Shown: positions 1-9,034, counted from the first letter of the stretch. The stretch: DNA of 10,541 nt from an uncultured Collinsella sp. (GCA_902496645.1 CABVBR010000064.1:1-10541), one strand, 5' to 3'. Notes: generated by a model not told the origin, from the sequence alone. Made by a program: numbers and translations.

Positions 1-38
1 TACGGCTCCACCCCAGCCGTGACCGCGACCACGAAACA

Positions 39-336
39 TCTCGATCCGTAACAGGAATACCGGGTTTTGCCCTCCAGATGTTACAGAACAAGATCTTTCG
101 GCAGCGGTCCAACCCTTTGTCTCGATCTGTAACAGGTAAACCGGTTTTCAGCCGCCAGGTGTTACAGATTGAGATAATTCATCGGCAGCCAACCTTCCGT
201 CTCGATCTGTAACAGTTACGAACCAGAATTGCCTCCAGATATTACAAATCGAGACATTCGGTCGATGCTGCGCCTGTCCGTCTCAATCTGTAACAGTTAT
301 TGGCCCAAACAGCCCCAAGACGTTACAGATCGAGAC
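39..336 (+). repeat. Palindrome array 1: four 55-bp inverted-repeat units
   Basis: Four units lie at 39-93, 120-174, 200-254 and 281-335. Each is a 15-bp left arm (consensus TCTCRATCTGTAACA), a 25-nt centre and a 15-bp right arm (consensus TGTTACAGATYGAGA). Units are separated by 26, 25 and 26 nt, so arm starts fall at 39, 79, 120, 160, 200, 240, 281 and 321. The right arm of unit 1 is degenerate (it ends AGAACAAGA). Unit 3 has two mismatches in its right arm. The centres are diverged but homologous: A at centre position 4 and C at position 21 are present in all four, and G at 24 in all four. The linkers also resemble each other (CGGCAGC occurs in the first two). The array ends 9 nt beyond the stop codon of the minus-strand gene that follows. 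No T-tract follows any hairpin, so a simple terminator role is not supported. Confidence 0.93.
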
Positions 337-344
337 AAACTCCC

Positions 345-1337
345 TCAGCGCCCATACCACTGCCTCCTCCACTCCTCGGCCAATTCTGGCTGCCGGGGAA
401 TCCCCGCCAGCCTCATCTTTTCGACCAGCTTCCCCGGGTCTTTGAGCTCATCGAACGTAAACCGAAGCACCTTGTGCCCAAGCATTGTCAGATGAGATTC
501 TCGCTGGCGCTCCGCCACAAACGGGTCGACGGACTTCCGGCCATCGCCGGCCTGCAGCGTATACTTCCCCTTCCCGTCCAGCTCGCCGATGACGCACGTC
601 CCGTTCTCGAGCCTCCAGAAATAATCGACCCGAAACACGTTGCTCGGATCAAGCGGGTCATGAAACTCCACCTGCAGCTCCGGCGCCGGAAAGCCGTACG
701 CAATAAAGAAAGCTCGAAAACGAGACTCGCCGCCGTTTTCGGACAGCCCGTCCGCATACGATGCGATCACCTGTGCCCTGCGATGCCCACGCCGACCATC
801 GCAATCGGCGCGAAGCCGCTCACACAGTTCATCGCGCGACGAACCCTTCGCCCGCAAGGCAGAATCGGCAATCGCCAGCCCATACGAAAACGGCGCGCGC
901 AACAGACAATCCTCCACCGTGCGCCAAAACGGCGTCACCCGCACACCGTCGATGCGCTCAAGTGCACCCGCCGCCTGCGGACGCAATAACCTACACCCGC
1001 CGCTCAACGCCACCGAGCAGCCCGTCTTAACAAGAAAACGCGGGCCGAGCAAATCATTCGGCACCTCCAGGCCCCACACGAGCGCCGCATCGTATCCCCA
1101 GAACGCCCAATCAGGATGAAAATCCGCAAGCCCCTTGATAGTCTGCAGCGCTCGCTCCGCCGGCGTCTGTGCAGTCCAATCATGCTGAAAGCAAAACAGG
1201 CGCGGCTCGGGCTCCGCGATATCATCGGTTCCCACATGGCGCCTCAGCCACATGAGCTCGGCATTGTCGTGCGTCGCAAGCAGCATGCCTTGCTCAGCCG
1301 CCTCCGTGAGCCGTGCGAGCATCTTGTTTCGTGCCAT
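345..1337 (-). CDS. AbiEi-like N-terminal / PD-(D/E)XK (DUF559-like) C-terminal protein
   Basis: A 330-aa protein when begun at the ATG at 1337 (MARNK...). Residues about 1-150 resemble the AbiEi-type antitoxin/regulator family: a helical start (MLARLTEAAEQG) and then a domain with HPDWAFWGYDAALVWGL. Residues about 198-312 look like a DUF559/Vsr-like PD-(D/E)XK fold. E204 lies in SENGGES, D238 in RVDYFW, E252-x-D254-x-K256 in GELDGKGKY, and the usual ending GHKVLRFTFDE follows. The key acidic and lysine positions are therefore present. That the family has DNA-binding and nuclease-like parts is known; the role of this protein is not. It is a lone gene with no obvious AbiEii-type toxin beside it, and it sits between two homologous palindrome arrays. 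The start is uncertain. No good ribosome binding site precedes 1337, and ATGs at 1397 and 1388 are alternatives. An upstream TTG at 1457 lies inside a palindrome unit and is unlikely. Confidence 0.7.
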   Translation of the reverse strand: MARNKMLARLTEAAEQGMLLATHDNAELMWLRRHVGTDDIAEPEPRLFCFQHDWTAQTPAERALQTIKGLADFHPDWAFWGYDAALVWGLEVPNDLLGPRFLVKTGCSVALSGGCRLLRPQAAGALERIDGVRVTPFWRTVEDCLLRAPFSYGLAIADSALRAKGSSRDELCERLRADCDGRRGHRRAQVIASYADGLSENGGESRFRAFFIAYGFPAPELQVEFHDPLDPSNVFRVDYFWRLENGTCVIGELDGKGKYTLQAGDGRKSVDPFVAERQRESHLTMLGHKVLRFTFDELKDPGKLVEKMRLAGIPRQPELAEEWRRQWYGR

Positions 1338-1411
1338 AGTACTGCGAGTCGAACGCTTATGTTTGAGAACGGTACTGGACACTTCCATCACCACCATATT
1401 TGACAAACGAA

Positions 1412-1440
1412 CTATTACAGCCGTCGTCGCCGCGACAAAC
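1412..1440 (-). promoter_or_regulatory. Possible promoter of the AbiEi-like gene
   Basis: Read on the minus strand, a TAATAG hexamer at 1417-1412 is preceded after 17 nt by GTTTGT (1440-1435), a poor -35 match. It would start transcription near 1405, just outside palindrome array 2 and upstream of the ATG candidates at 1397, 1388 and 1337. The -35 is weak and this is a tentative call. Confidence 0.2.
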
Positions 1441-1441
1441 G

Positions 1442-1737
1442 TCTCAATCTGTAACAAGAAGACAGTCTTTGAGCCACCAGTTGTTACAGAACAAGATCTT
1501 TCGGCAGCAGACCAATCCTTTGTCTCAATCTGTAACAGGTAGACCGGTTTTCGGCCTCTAACTGTTACAGATTGAGATTTTGTATCGACGGTCGACCCTC
1601 AATCTCAATCTGTAACGATTAGACCCGTTTTTGGCCGCTAGATGTTACAGATCGAGATAATCCAACGGATGCGAATCTTCCGTCTCAATCTGTAACAGCT
1701 ACGGAGCAAAACGGTCCCTTGTTGTTACAGATCGAGA
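1442..1737 (+). repeat. Palindrome array 2: four 55-bp inverted-repeat units
   Basis: Units lie at 1442-1496, 1523-1577, 1603-1657 and 1683-1737, separated by 26, 25 and 25 nt. Arm starts are 1442, 1482, 1523, 1563, 1603, 1643, 1683 and 1723. The unit at 1523 has perfectly paired 15-bp arms. The array is homologous to array 1 well beyond the arms. The unit at 1442 carries the same degenerate right arm (ending AGAACAAGA) as the unit at 39. Its following linker (1497-1522) matches that at 94-119 at 23 of 26 positions. The linker at 1658-1682 matches that at 175-199 at 19 of 25. The array fills the gap between the start region of the AbiEi-like gene and the 3' end of the next minus-strand gene. 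The remaining bases of that gap, 1338-1441 and 1738-1775, show nothing further that I can support apart from the tentative promoter. Confidence 0.93.
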
Positions 1738-1775
1738 CAAAGCCAGGGGCAGCGGCACATCGCCAACCCCACTCC

Positions 1776-2483
1776 CTACTCCCATTCCTGCTCGTAAATA
1801 TTGAGCGACTTCACGTATCGTCCCTGTGCCCCCATGATGTCGCGGACCAGACGCAAGAAGAAACTGATGCACGAGGTGTCAAAACCGTCCTGTAGGTCCT
1901 CCGGATGCACGGCGCCCGGTCCATCGACTGCCGTGTCGCTCAGGCGTGCAATGTCGTACAGATAGAGCTGCCCCGCCGTTAGCCAGACATCGTCCACGCA
2001 CGCGAGACGCACCGCGATCGCGCCATCGCTCCAGTGCTCTTTCTGCACGATATGCGGATCGTAGACATCAAAACGGCGGTCGGTGCGCGTATCCTTCAGC
2101 GTAACCATGCCGGTTGCAGGATCCTTGTCCAAAATGCCAAAGCGCGAAAAGTACTGCGTATCGCGCACCTGCTTAAGTCGCTCGAGCGCAGCGGGCGAAA
2201 TTGACGCCGGCGGCTCGTCCACATACAGTTCGAGCAGCGTCGCACCATGACGATAGGGGCGCTCAAACAACAGCCAATCGGTAAACGCCATGTTGTAGGC
2301 CATAATTTCGTTTTGTGAGGGCTCAGTGCAATAGCTGAGCCACGGATCGACAATAATCTCGAACTGCTCACGAGCCGGCTCTAGGAATTGAAACTTCCGC
2401 AGCATCCAAAAGTGAGCCATATCGGCAATATCGTTACCGACGGCTTCAATCAGCTGCGCTCGGTCAAAAACATGGTCAGTCAT
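1776..2483 (-). CDS. Conserved-looking hypothetical protein, 235 aa
   Basis: I do not recognise this protein. The start at 2483 is well supported: AGGAGG at 2494-2489 lies 5 nt before the ATG, and the frame ends in TAG at 1778-1776. The N-terminal part (about 1-75) looks helical and is rich in aromatics (HFWMLRKFQF, then FTDWLLFERP around 67-76). The middle (about 113-178) alternates short strands, with FGILDKDPATGMVTLKD, RRFDVYDPH and AIAVRLACVDDVWLTAGQLYLYD, which suggests a small beta-barrel. The C-terminal part (200-225) is helical. No signal peptide or membrane segment is visible, so it is probably cytosolic. The DW-x-LFE motif followed by a beta-rich half faintly recalls the body of some SEC-C-associated proteins, but no SEC-C cysteine motif is present. 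It points the same way as its neighbours but has its own ribosome binding site and large gaps on both sides, so it is probably transcribed alone. Confidence 0.8.
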   Translation of the reverse strand: MTDHVFDRAQLIEAVGNDIADMAHFWMLRKFQFLEPAREQFEIIVDPWLSYCTEPSQNEIMAYNMAFTDWLLFERPYRHGATLLELYVDEPPASISPAALERLKQVRDTQYFSRFGILDKDPATGMVTLKDTRTDRRFDVYDPHIVQKEHWSDGAIAVRLACVDDVWLTAGQLYLYDIARLSDTAVDGPGAVHPEDLQDGFDTSCISFFLRLVRDIMGAQGRYVKSLNIYEQEWE

Positions 2484-2778
2484 GGCATCCTCCTCAAACT
2501 GATGGACCTCAATTTGAGCTTACGAGGAGGGCAGACGACCGTGGCCAGCACGGGCAAAATGGGCCTCCGGCTGCAAACCGGATACTGACCAAACACTTGA
2601 CGGCACACTTGACCGAATGAGCGCACCGCAAAGAAACCGCAGGTAGGCATAGACAGCGAACCCGCTCTTTTGAGCCAAACGCCCGCCACCACCACAGAAA
2701 CAGCAGAGCATCACAGGCGCAAACGTCAACGAATGAACGCTCACACGTCGACAAACGAACAGGCGCCCTGCAAAGAGT
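2484..2778. other. Non-coding gap upstream of the hypothetical gene
   Basis: No convincing gene lies here. Short open frames exist on both strands, but they lack ribosome binding sites, and their Cys/Trp/Arg-rich translations look like noise. Visible small structures are the 11-bp palindrome CTCAATTTGAG at 2508-2518, just upstream of the ribosome binding site of the minus-strand gene, and a short stem TCCGG/CCGGA at 2566-2570 and 2578-2582. There is also a 9-bp direct repeat ACACTTGAC at 2593-2601 and 2605-2613. I could not pick out a promoter for the hypothetical gene with confidence. Confidence 0.5.
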
Positions 2779-2836
2779 GTCCCCAACGACTAGACAAAAA
2801 AGGAACGTCCCCAATGACCAGTCATCGGGGACGTTC
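2779..2836 (-). repeat. REP-like element with three GTCCCCRAYGAC cores
   Basis: The 12-mer GTCCCCAACGAC at 2779-2790 recurs as GTCCCCAATGAC at 2807-2818 and, inverted, at 2821-2832 (GTCCCCGATGAC on the minus strand). Two cores are therefore direct and the third makes a palindrome with the second. This layout resembles REP-type repeats mobilised by RAYT (Y1-family) transposases; no such transposase is in the window. Assignment to that class is inference from shape only. Confidence 0.5.
2796..2836 (-). terminator. Rho-independent terminator after gltD
   Basis: On the minus strand a near-perfect hairpin (2836-2803) starts 13 nt past the gltD stop. It has a 10-bp stem GAACGTCCCC/GGGGACGTTC, then one unpaired base on each side, then 5 more pairs (ATGAC/GTCAT) closing a 2-nt loop. 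It is followed on the minus strand by C and six T residues (2801-2796). Position, stem strength and T-tract fit a terminator of the gltBD operon. The same hairpin doubles as part of the REP-like element. Confidence 0.8.
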
Positions 2837-2849
2837 TTAAATGACTATT

Positions 2850-4331
<1,482 letters not shown>

Positions 4332-4336
4332 GGCAC

Positions 4337-7300
4337 TTACGCCTCCTTCTTGGTCGAAGCAACAGAGCTGGCAGCCACAGACGCAGCGCCAGCAGCACCG
4401 CCCGCCACATCAAAGCGAGCAATATCGGCAGCGTCGGCGCGACCGGTCACGATGTCAAACGCCAGCTCCTCGGCCTGCGCATGCGTCTTGCCCGCGCCCT
4501 CGGCGGCAGCGACAATCGCCAACACGCGCTCGTACTCGGTCGGGATGACCTTCACAAAGTGCTTGCTCATCGAGTCGAAGCTGTAGAGCAGCTTAATGCC
4601 GCGCGGGCTCTGGGTCGCGTCAACGTGCTCCTGGATGAGCGCGCGGATCTGCGCCAGCTCGTCGGCCGTCGGGGCCTTGAGCTCAACGCTCTCGTGGTTC
4701 ACGCGGGCATCAAGCGTGCCGTACTGGTCAAAGACGTAAGCCACGCCGCCCGTCATGCCGGCGGCGAAGTTCTGACCGACCTCGCCCAGAATGAGTGCCA
4801 GGCCACCCGTCATGTACTCGCAGCCGTGGTTGCCGCAGCCCTCGACCACCACGGTGGCGCCGGAGTTACGCACGCCAAAGCGCTGGCCGGCCAGGCCGTT
4901 GATAAAGCCGCGTCCGCTCGTGGCGCCAAAGAACGCCACGTTGCCCACAATGATGTTCTCGTCGAACTTGTAGGTCGCATGCGGGTTGGGGCGTACCGAA
5001 ACCTCGCCGCCCGAAAGACCCTTGCCAAAGTAGTCGTTGGCGTCGCCGCACACGTTGAGGGTCACGCCGCGCGGCAGGAACGCGCCAAAGCTCTGACCGG
5101 CCGAGCCATCGCAATCAATGGTGATGGAGCCGGCGGGCAGGCCCTCGGGATGTGCCTTGGTCACCGCGTTGCCCAGGATGGTGCCCACGCAGCGGTTGAC
5201 GTTGGCAATATCGGCGCGGAAGCGAATCGGACGCAGGTGCGCACGGGCATCGGCCGTGTAGGGCACGAACAGCGTGGAGTCGAGCGTCTTGTCGAGCTCG
5301 CTGTCCGCAGCCATCTGGGGCAGGAAGTGACGGCCGTCGGCACCCGGAATGTGGGCACCGAACTCGCAGGTCGCGCTTGCCAGGACGGGCGACAGATCCA
5401 GCAGGTTGGCCTTGCGGTTGCCCGGCACCTCGATCTGACGCAGGCACTCGGGATGGCCGACCATCTCGTCGATGGTGCGGAAGCCCAGGCGTGCCATGAC
5501 CTCGCGCAGCTGCTCGGCAACAAAGAGCATAAAGTGCTCAACGTGCTCGGGCTTGCCGCGGAAGCCGTGGCGCAGGCGGCAGTTCTGCGTAGCGATGCCG
5601 GCCGGGCAGGTGTCCTGCTGGCAGTCGCGCTGCATGAGGCAGCCCATGGAGATGAGCGGCATGGTCGCAAAGCCAAACTCCTCGGCACCCAGCAGGCAGG
5701 CGACGGCGACGTCGGTGCCGTCCATGAGCTTACCGTCGGCCTCGAGCACCACGCGCGAGCGCAGGCCGTTTTGCAGCAGCGTCTGCTGAGCCTCGGCAAG
5801 GCCGAGCTCCAGCGGCAGACCCGCATGCCAGATGGAATCGCGAGCAGCGGCACCAGAACCGCCGTTGTGGCCACTGATCAAGATCTTGTCGGCAGCACCC
5901 TTGGCAACACCGGTGGCGATGGTGCCGACGCCGGCCTCGCTGACCAGCTTGACTGACACACGCGCGCCGGGGTTGGCGTTCTTAAGGTCGAAGATGAGCT
6001 CTGCCAGGTCCTCGATGGAGTAGATGTCGTGGTGCGGCGGAGGCGAGATCAGGCCGATGCCGGGCGTGGACTGACGGACCTCGGCAATCCAGGGGTAGAC
6101 CTTCTTGCCGGGCAAGTGACCGCCCTCGCCGGGCTTGGCGCCCTGGGCCATCTTAATCTGAATCTCGAAGGCGCTGCACAGATAGCGGCTCGTCACGCCA
6201 AAGCGCGCGCTTGCCACCTGCTTGATCGCGGAGTTCTTGGAGTCGCCGTTGGCCAGCGGGGTCTCGCGACGCGGGTCCTCGCCGCCCTCGCCGGAGTTGG
6301 AGCGGCCATGCAGGCGGTTCATGGCGATGGCCATGCACTCGTGTGCTTCCTTGCTGATGGAGCCGTACGACATGGCGCCGGTGTTAAAGCGGCGGACGAT
6401 GTTGAGCGCGGGCTCGACCTCGTCGAGCGGCACCGGGGTGCGACCGGTGTCGTTAAAGTCCAGCAGGTCGCGCAGGCGCACGGCGCGGCCGGTGCGGTGC
6501 AGGCGGGCGCTGTACTCCTTAAAGGTGTCGTAGCTGTCCTCACGGCAGGCGGTCTGCAGCAAGTAGACAGTCTGCGGATCGATAAGGTGATCCTCGCCGC
6601 CGAGCGGGCGCCACTTGGTCAGGCCCAGCGTGGGCAGCTGCTCAGGTGCCGGGCTCTTAAGGATGGCGAGCGCGGCGTCGTAGCGCTCATTCTGCTCGCG
6701 CTCGACGTCCTCGACACCCATACCGCCCACGCGGCTCACGGTACCGGCAAAGTACGTATCGACAAACTCGGTGGTAAAGCCCACGGCCTCGAAAATCTGC
6801 GCGGAGTGGTAGCTCTGCACCGTGGAGATACCCATCTTGGACATGATGGAGACGATGCCCGCCGTCGCGGCCTTGTTGTAGTTGTCGATACCCTGCTCGG
6901 CCGTCACGTCCAGGTCGCCGCGTGCCGCCAGATCACGGATGCACGCGTGCGCGTTGTACGGATAGATGCCGCTCGCGGAGTAGCCCACCAGCGCCGCAAA
7001 GTCGTGCGGGGACACGGCGTCGCCGCACTCCACCACGATGTCGGCAAAAGTGCGCACACCGGCGCGGATCAGGTGGTTGTGGACGCAGCCCACGGCGAGC
7101 AGCGACGGCACGGGCACCTCGCCCGCGGCAGCGCGGTCGCTCAGCACCACGATGTTCACGCCATCGCGAACCGCGGCCTCAACGTCCTCGGCAAGCTGCT
7201 TGAGCGCGGCCTGCAGCGCGCCCTCGCCGGCGTCACGGCGGTACACGGCACGGAAGCGGCGGGTCTTAAAGCCCACACGGTCGATGGCGCAGATGCGGTC

Positions 7301-9034
7301 GAACTCCTCCTCGTTGAGCAACGGGCGCTCCAGGCGCACCAGCTGGCAAGCCGCGCGGGAGTCCTCGAGCAGGTTGCCGTGATTGCCCAGGTAGAGCGTG
7401 GTCGAAGTCACCATGTGCTCGCGCAGGGCATCGATCGGAGGATTCGTGACCTGAGCGAACAGCTGATAGAAGTAATCAAAGAACGAACGCGTCTTCTTGG
7501 ACAGGCAGGCCAGCGGTGCGTCGATGCCCATCGAGGCGAGCGGGGCCTTGCCCTGCTGGGCCATGGGACGCACGACCTCGTCGACGTCATCCCAGTGGTA
7601 GCCGAGCTTGGCCATACGCACGGCGGCGGGCACCTCGGCGTCCTCGGCGGACGCGGGCGCGGCGGGCTCATCGAGCGCGTCGACGGTCAGCGTCTCCTCG
7701 GCAATCCAATCACGGTAGGGCTTTTCCTTGGCGTAACGGGCGCGCAGCTCGTCATTGTAGATGACGCGCCCGCGGGCAAAGTCGACCTCGAGCATCTGGC
7801 CCGGCCCCAGACAGCCGCTCGTCACGATGTTCTCGGGGCTCACCTCGATGGTGCCCACCTCGCTTGCCAGCATAAAGCGACCGTCGCGCGTCACGTAGTA
7901 ACGAGCGGGGCGCAGGCCGTTGCGATCGAGGGCGGCGCCCAGGGTACGGCCGTCGGTAAAGGCGATGGCCGCCGGGCCGTCCCACGGCTCCATGAGCATG
8001 GACTGGTAGGCGTCGTAGGCGCGGCGCTCCTCACTCAGGCTGTCGTTGTGGTCCCACGGCTCGGGCAGCAACATGGACGCGGCACGCGTGAGCGGGCGAC
8101 CGTTCATGACCAGGAACTCGAGCACGTTGTCCAGAATCGCGGAATCGGATCCCTCGCGGTTGATGATAGGCATCACGCGCTCAAGATCGTGCTGCAGCAC
8201 GGGGCTGTACAGGTTGGGCTCGCGGGCGCGAATCCAGTTGACGTTGCCCTTGAGGGTGTTGATCTCGCCGTTATGGATGATAAAGCGGTTGGGGTGCGCG
8301 CGCTCCCAGCTGGGCGTGGTGTTGGTGGAGTAGCGCGAGTGGACGAGCGCCACGGCCGTCTTGACGGCGGCGTCGTTGAGGTCGATGAAGAAGCGGCGCA
8401 TCTGCGTGGCGACGAGCATGCCCTTGTACACGATAGTGCGCGAGCTCATGGAGCAGACGTAGAAGATCTTGTCGCGCAGGGCAAACTCGGCATCGGCCTT
8501 CTTCTCGATAGTGCGACGGCACACGTACAGGCGACGCTCGAAGGCATCGCCGGCGGGCGTGTCGTCGGGGCGGCCCAGAAAGGCTTGCAGAATGGTGGGC
8601 ATGCAGGCGCGTGCCGTCTCGCCCAAGTCGTGCGGGTCGACGGGCACCTCGCGCCAAAAGAGCAGCGGCACGCCGGCCTCGGCGCAGCCCTCCTCAAACA
8701 CGCGACGGGCATCCTCTACGCCCTTGTCGTCCTGCGGGAAGAACAGCATGGCCACGCCATAGTCGCCCTCTGCCGGCAGAATCTGGCCGCACTTTTGAGC
8801 CTCTTTGCGGAAAAAGTGATGCGGAACCTGGAACAGGATACCGGCACCGTCGCCGGTGTTCTTCTCGAGTCCCGTACCGCCGCGGTGCTCCAAGTTGACC
8901 AGAATGGACAGTGCATCGTCCAGAATCTGGTGATGGCGCTCACCGTTGATATCGGCAAGCGCGCCGATGCCACATGCATCGTGGTCGAATTCGGGGCGAT
9001 AAAGGCCCTGCTGCTGAGCGGAATCTGCCTGCAT
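4337..9034 (-). CDS. gltB: Glutamate synthase large (alpha) subunit
   Basis: A 1565-aa protein. It releases ammonia from glutamine in an N-terminal amidotransferase domain and channels it to 2-oxoglutarate at an FMN site. The catalytic nucleophile is C21 (HDACGIG), so the first 20 residues should be a cleaved propeptide. Amidotransferase motifs HSRYSTNTTPSW, NGEINTLKGN and EGSDSAILDN follow, and the domain runs to about residue 430. A central domain (about 470-800) and the FMN-binding synthase domain (about 830-1230) come next. The 3Fe-4S ligands are C1132, C1138 and C1143 in CLMQRDCQQDTCPAG. The C-terminal GXGXG repeat domain spans about 1300-1480. The ATG at 9034 has GGGGAGG (9047-9041) 6 nt upstream. 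It is slightly longer than usual. Two low-complexity stretches explain this: an Ala/Glu/Asp-rich linker near 450-470, and an Ala/Ser-rich tail after about 1530. Confidence 0.98.
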   Translation of the reverse strand: MQADSAQQQGLYRPEFDHDACGIGALADINGERHHQILDDALSILVNLEHRGGTGLEKNTGDGAGILFQVPHHFFRKEAQKCGQILPAEGDYGVAMLFFPQDDKGVEDARRVFEEGCAEAGVPLLFWREVPVDPHDLGETARACMPTILQAFLGRPDDTPAGDAFERRLYVCRRTIEKKADAEFALRDKIFYVCSMSSRTIVYKGMLVATQMRRFFIDLNDAAVKTAVALVHSRYSTNTTPSWERAHPNRFIIHNGEINTLKGNVNWIRAREPNLYSPVLQHDLERVMPIINREGSDSAILDNVLEFLVMNGRPLTRAASMLLPEPWDHNDSLSEERRAYDAYQSMLMEPWDGPAAIAFTDGRTLGAALDRNGLRPARYYVTRDGRFMLASEVGTIEVSPENIVTSGCLGPGQMLEVDFARGRVIYNDELRARYAKEKPYRDWIAEETLTVDALDEPAAPASAEDAEVPAAVRMAKLGYHWDDVDEVVRPMAQQGKAPLASMGIDAPLACLSKKTRSFFDYFYQLFAQVTNPPIDALREHMVTSTTLYLGNHGNLLEDSRAACQLVRLERPLLNEEEFDRICAIDRVGFKTRRFRAVYRRDAGEGALQAALKQLAEDVEAAVRDGVNIVVLSDRAAAGEVPVPSLLAVGCVHNHLIRAGVRTFADIVVECGDAVSPHDFAALVGYSASGIYPYNAHACIRDLAARGDLDVTAEQGIDNYNKAATAGIVSIMSKMGISTVQSYHSAQIFEAVGFTTEFVDTYFAGTVSRVGGMGVEDVEREQNERYDAALAILKSPAPEQLPTLGLTKWRPLGGEDHLIDPQTVYLLQTACREDSYDTFKEYSARLHRTGRAVRLRDLLDFNDTGRTPVPLDEVEPALNIVRRFNTGAMSYGSISKEAHECMAIAMNRLHGRSNSGEGGEDPRRETPLANGDSKNSAIKQVASARFGVTSRYLCSAFEIQIKMAQGAKPGEGGHLPGKKVYPWIAEVRQSTPGIGLISPPPHHDIYSIEDLAELIFDLKNANPGARVSVKLVSEAGVGTIATGVAKGAADKILISGHNGGSGAAARDSIWHAGLPLELGLAEAQQTLLQNGLRSRVVLEADGKLMDGTDVAVACLLGAEEFGFATMPLISMGCLMQRDCQQDTCPAGIATQNCRLRHGFRGKPEHVEHFMLFVAEQLREVMARLGFRTIDEMVGHPECLRQIEVPGNRKANLLDLSPVLASATCEFGAHIPGADGRHFLPQMAADSELDKTLDSTLFVPYTADARAHLRPIRFRADIANVNRCVGTILGNAVTKAHPEGLPAGSITIDCDGSAGQSFGAFLPRGVTLNVCGDANDYFGKGLSGGEVSVRPNPHATYKFDENIIVGNVAFFGATSGRGFINGLAGQRFGVRNSGATVVVEGCGNHGCEYMTGGLALILGEVGQNFAAGMTGGVAYVFDQYGTLDARVNHESVELKAPTADELAQIRALIQEHVDATQSPRGIKLLYSFDSMSKHFVKVIPTEYERVLAIVAAAEGAGKTHAQAEELAFDIVTGRADAADIARFDVAGGAAGAASVAASSVASTKKEA
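4342..4348 (-). promoter_or_regulatory. gltD ribosome binding site inside the gltB 3' end
   Basis: AAGGAGG on the minus strand is encoded within the last lysine, lysine and glutamate codons of gltB (tail ...KKEA) and lies 10 nt before the gltD ATG. Ribosomes finishing gltB will expose or occupy this site, which supports translational coupling and equal subunit supply. Confidence 0.75.

Noticed and set aside
2..20. Short hairpin ACGGCT/AGCCGT at the window edge
   Set aside because: Only six pairs, no T-tract, and no gene visible to its left to interpret it.
281..335. Palindrome units as Rho-independent terminators
   Set aside because: No T-tract follows the stems on either strand and the 25-nt loops are long; array 3 sits upstream of genes rather than after them.
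39..336. CRISPR array (short repeats with regular 25-26-nt spacers)
   Set aside because: Repeats alternate in orientation, the spacers are homologous to one another rather than unique, the repeats are only 15 bp, and no cas genes are present.
1338..1457. Longer version of the AbiEi-like gene starting at a TTG at 1457
   Set aside because: The TTG lies at the edge of a palindrome arm, has no ribosome binding site, and adds a leader unlike the start of the domain.
2593..2613. Direct repeat ACACTTGAC twice, 12 bp apart
   Set aside because: Two short copies only, not placed against a recognisable promoter; likely chance.
2509..2814. Small minus-strand open frames between the hypothetical gene and gltD
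   Set aside because: No ribosome binding sites, noise-like composition, and one begins within the REP-like terminator repeat.
4481..5956. 491-aa open frame opposite the 3' half of gltB
   Set aside because: Shadow of gltB with low-complexity composition rich in Ala, Val, His and Gly.
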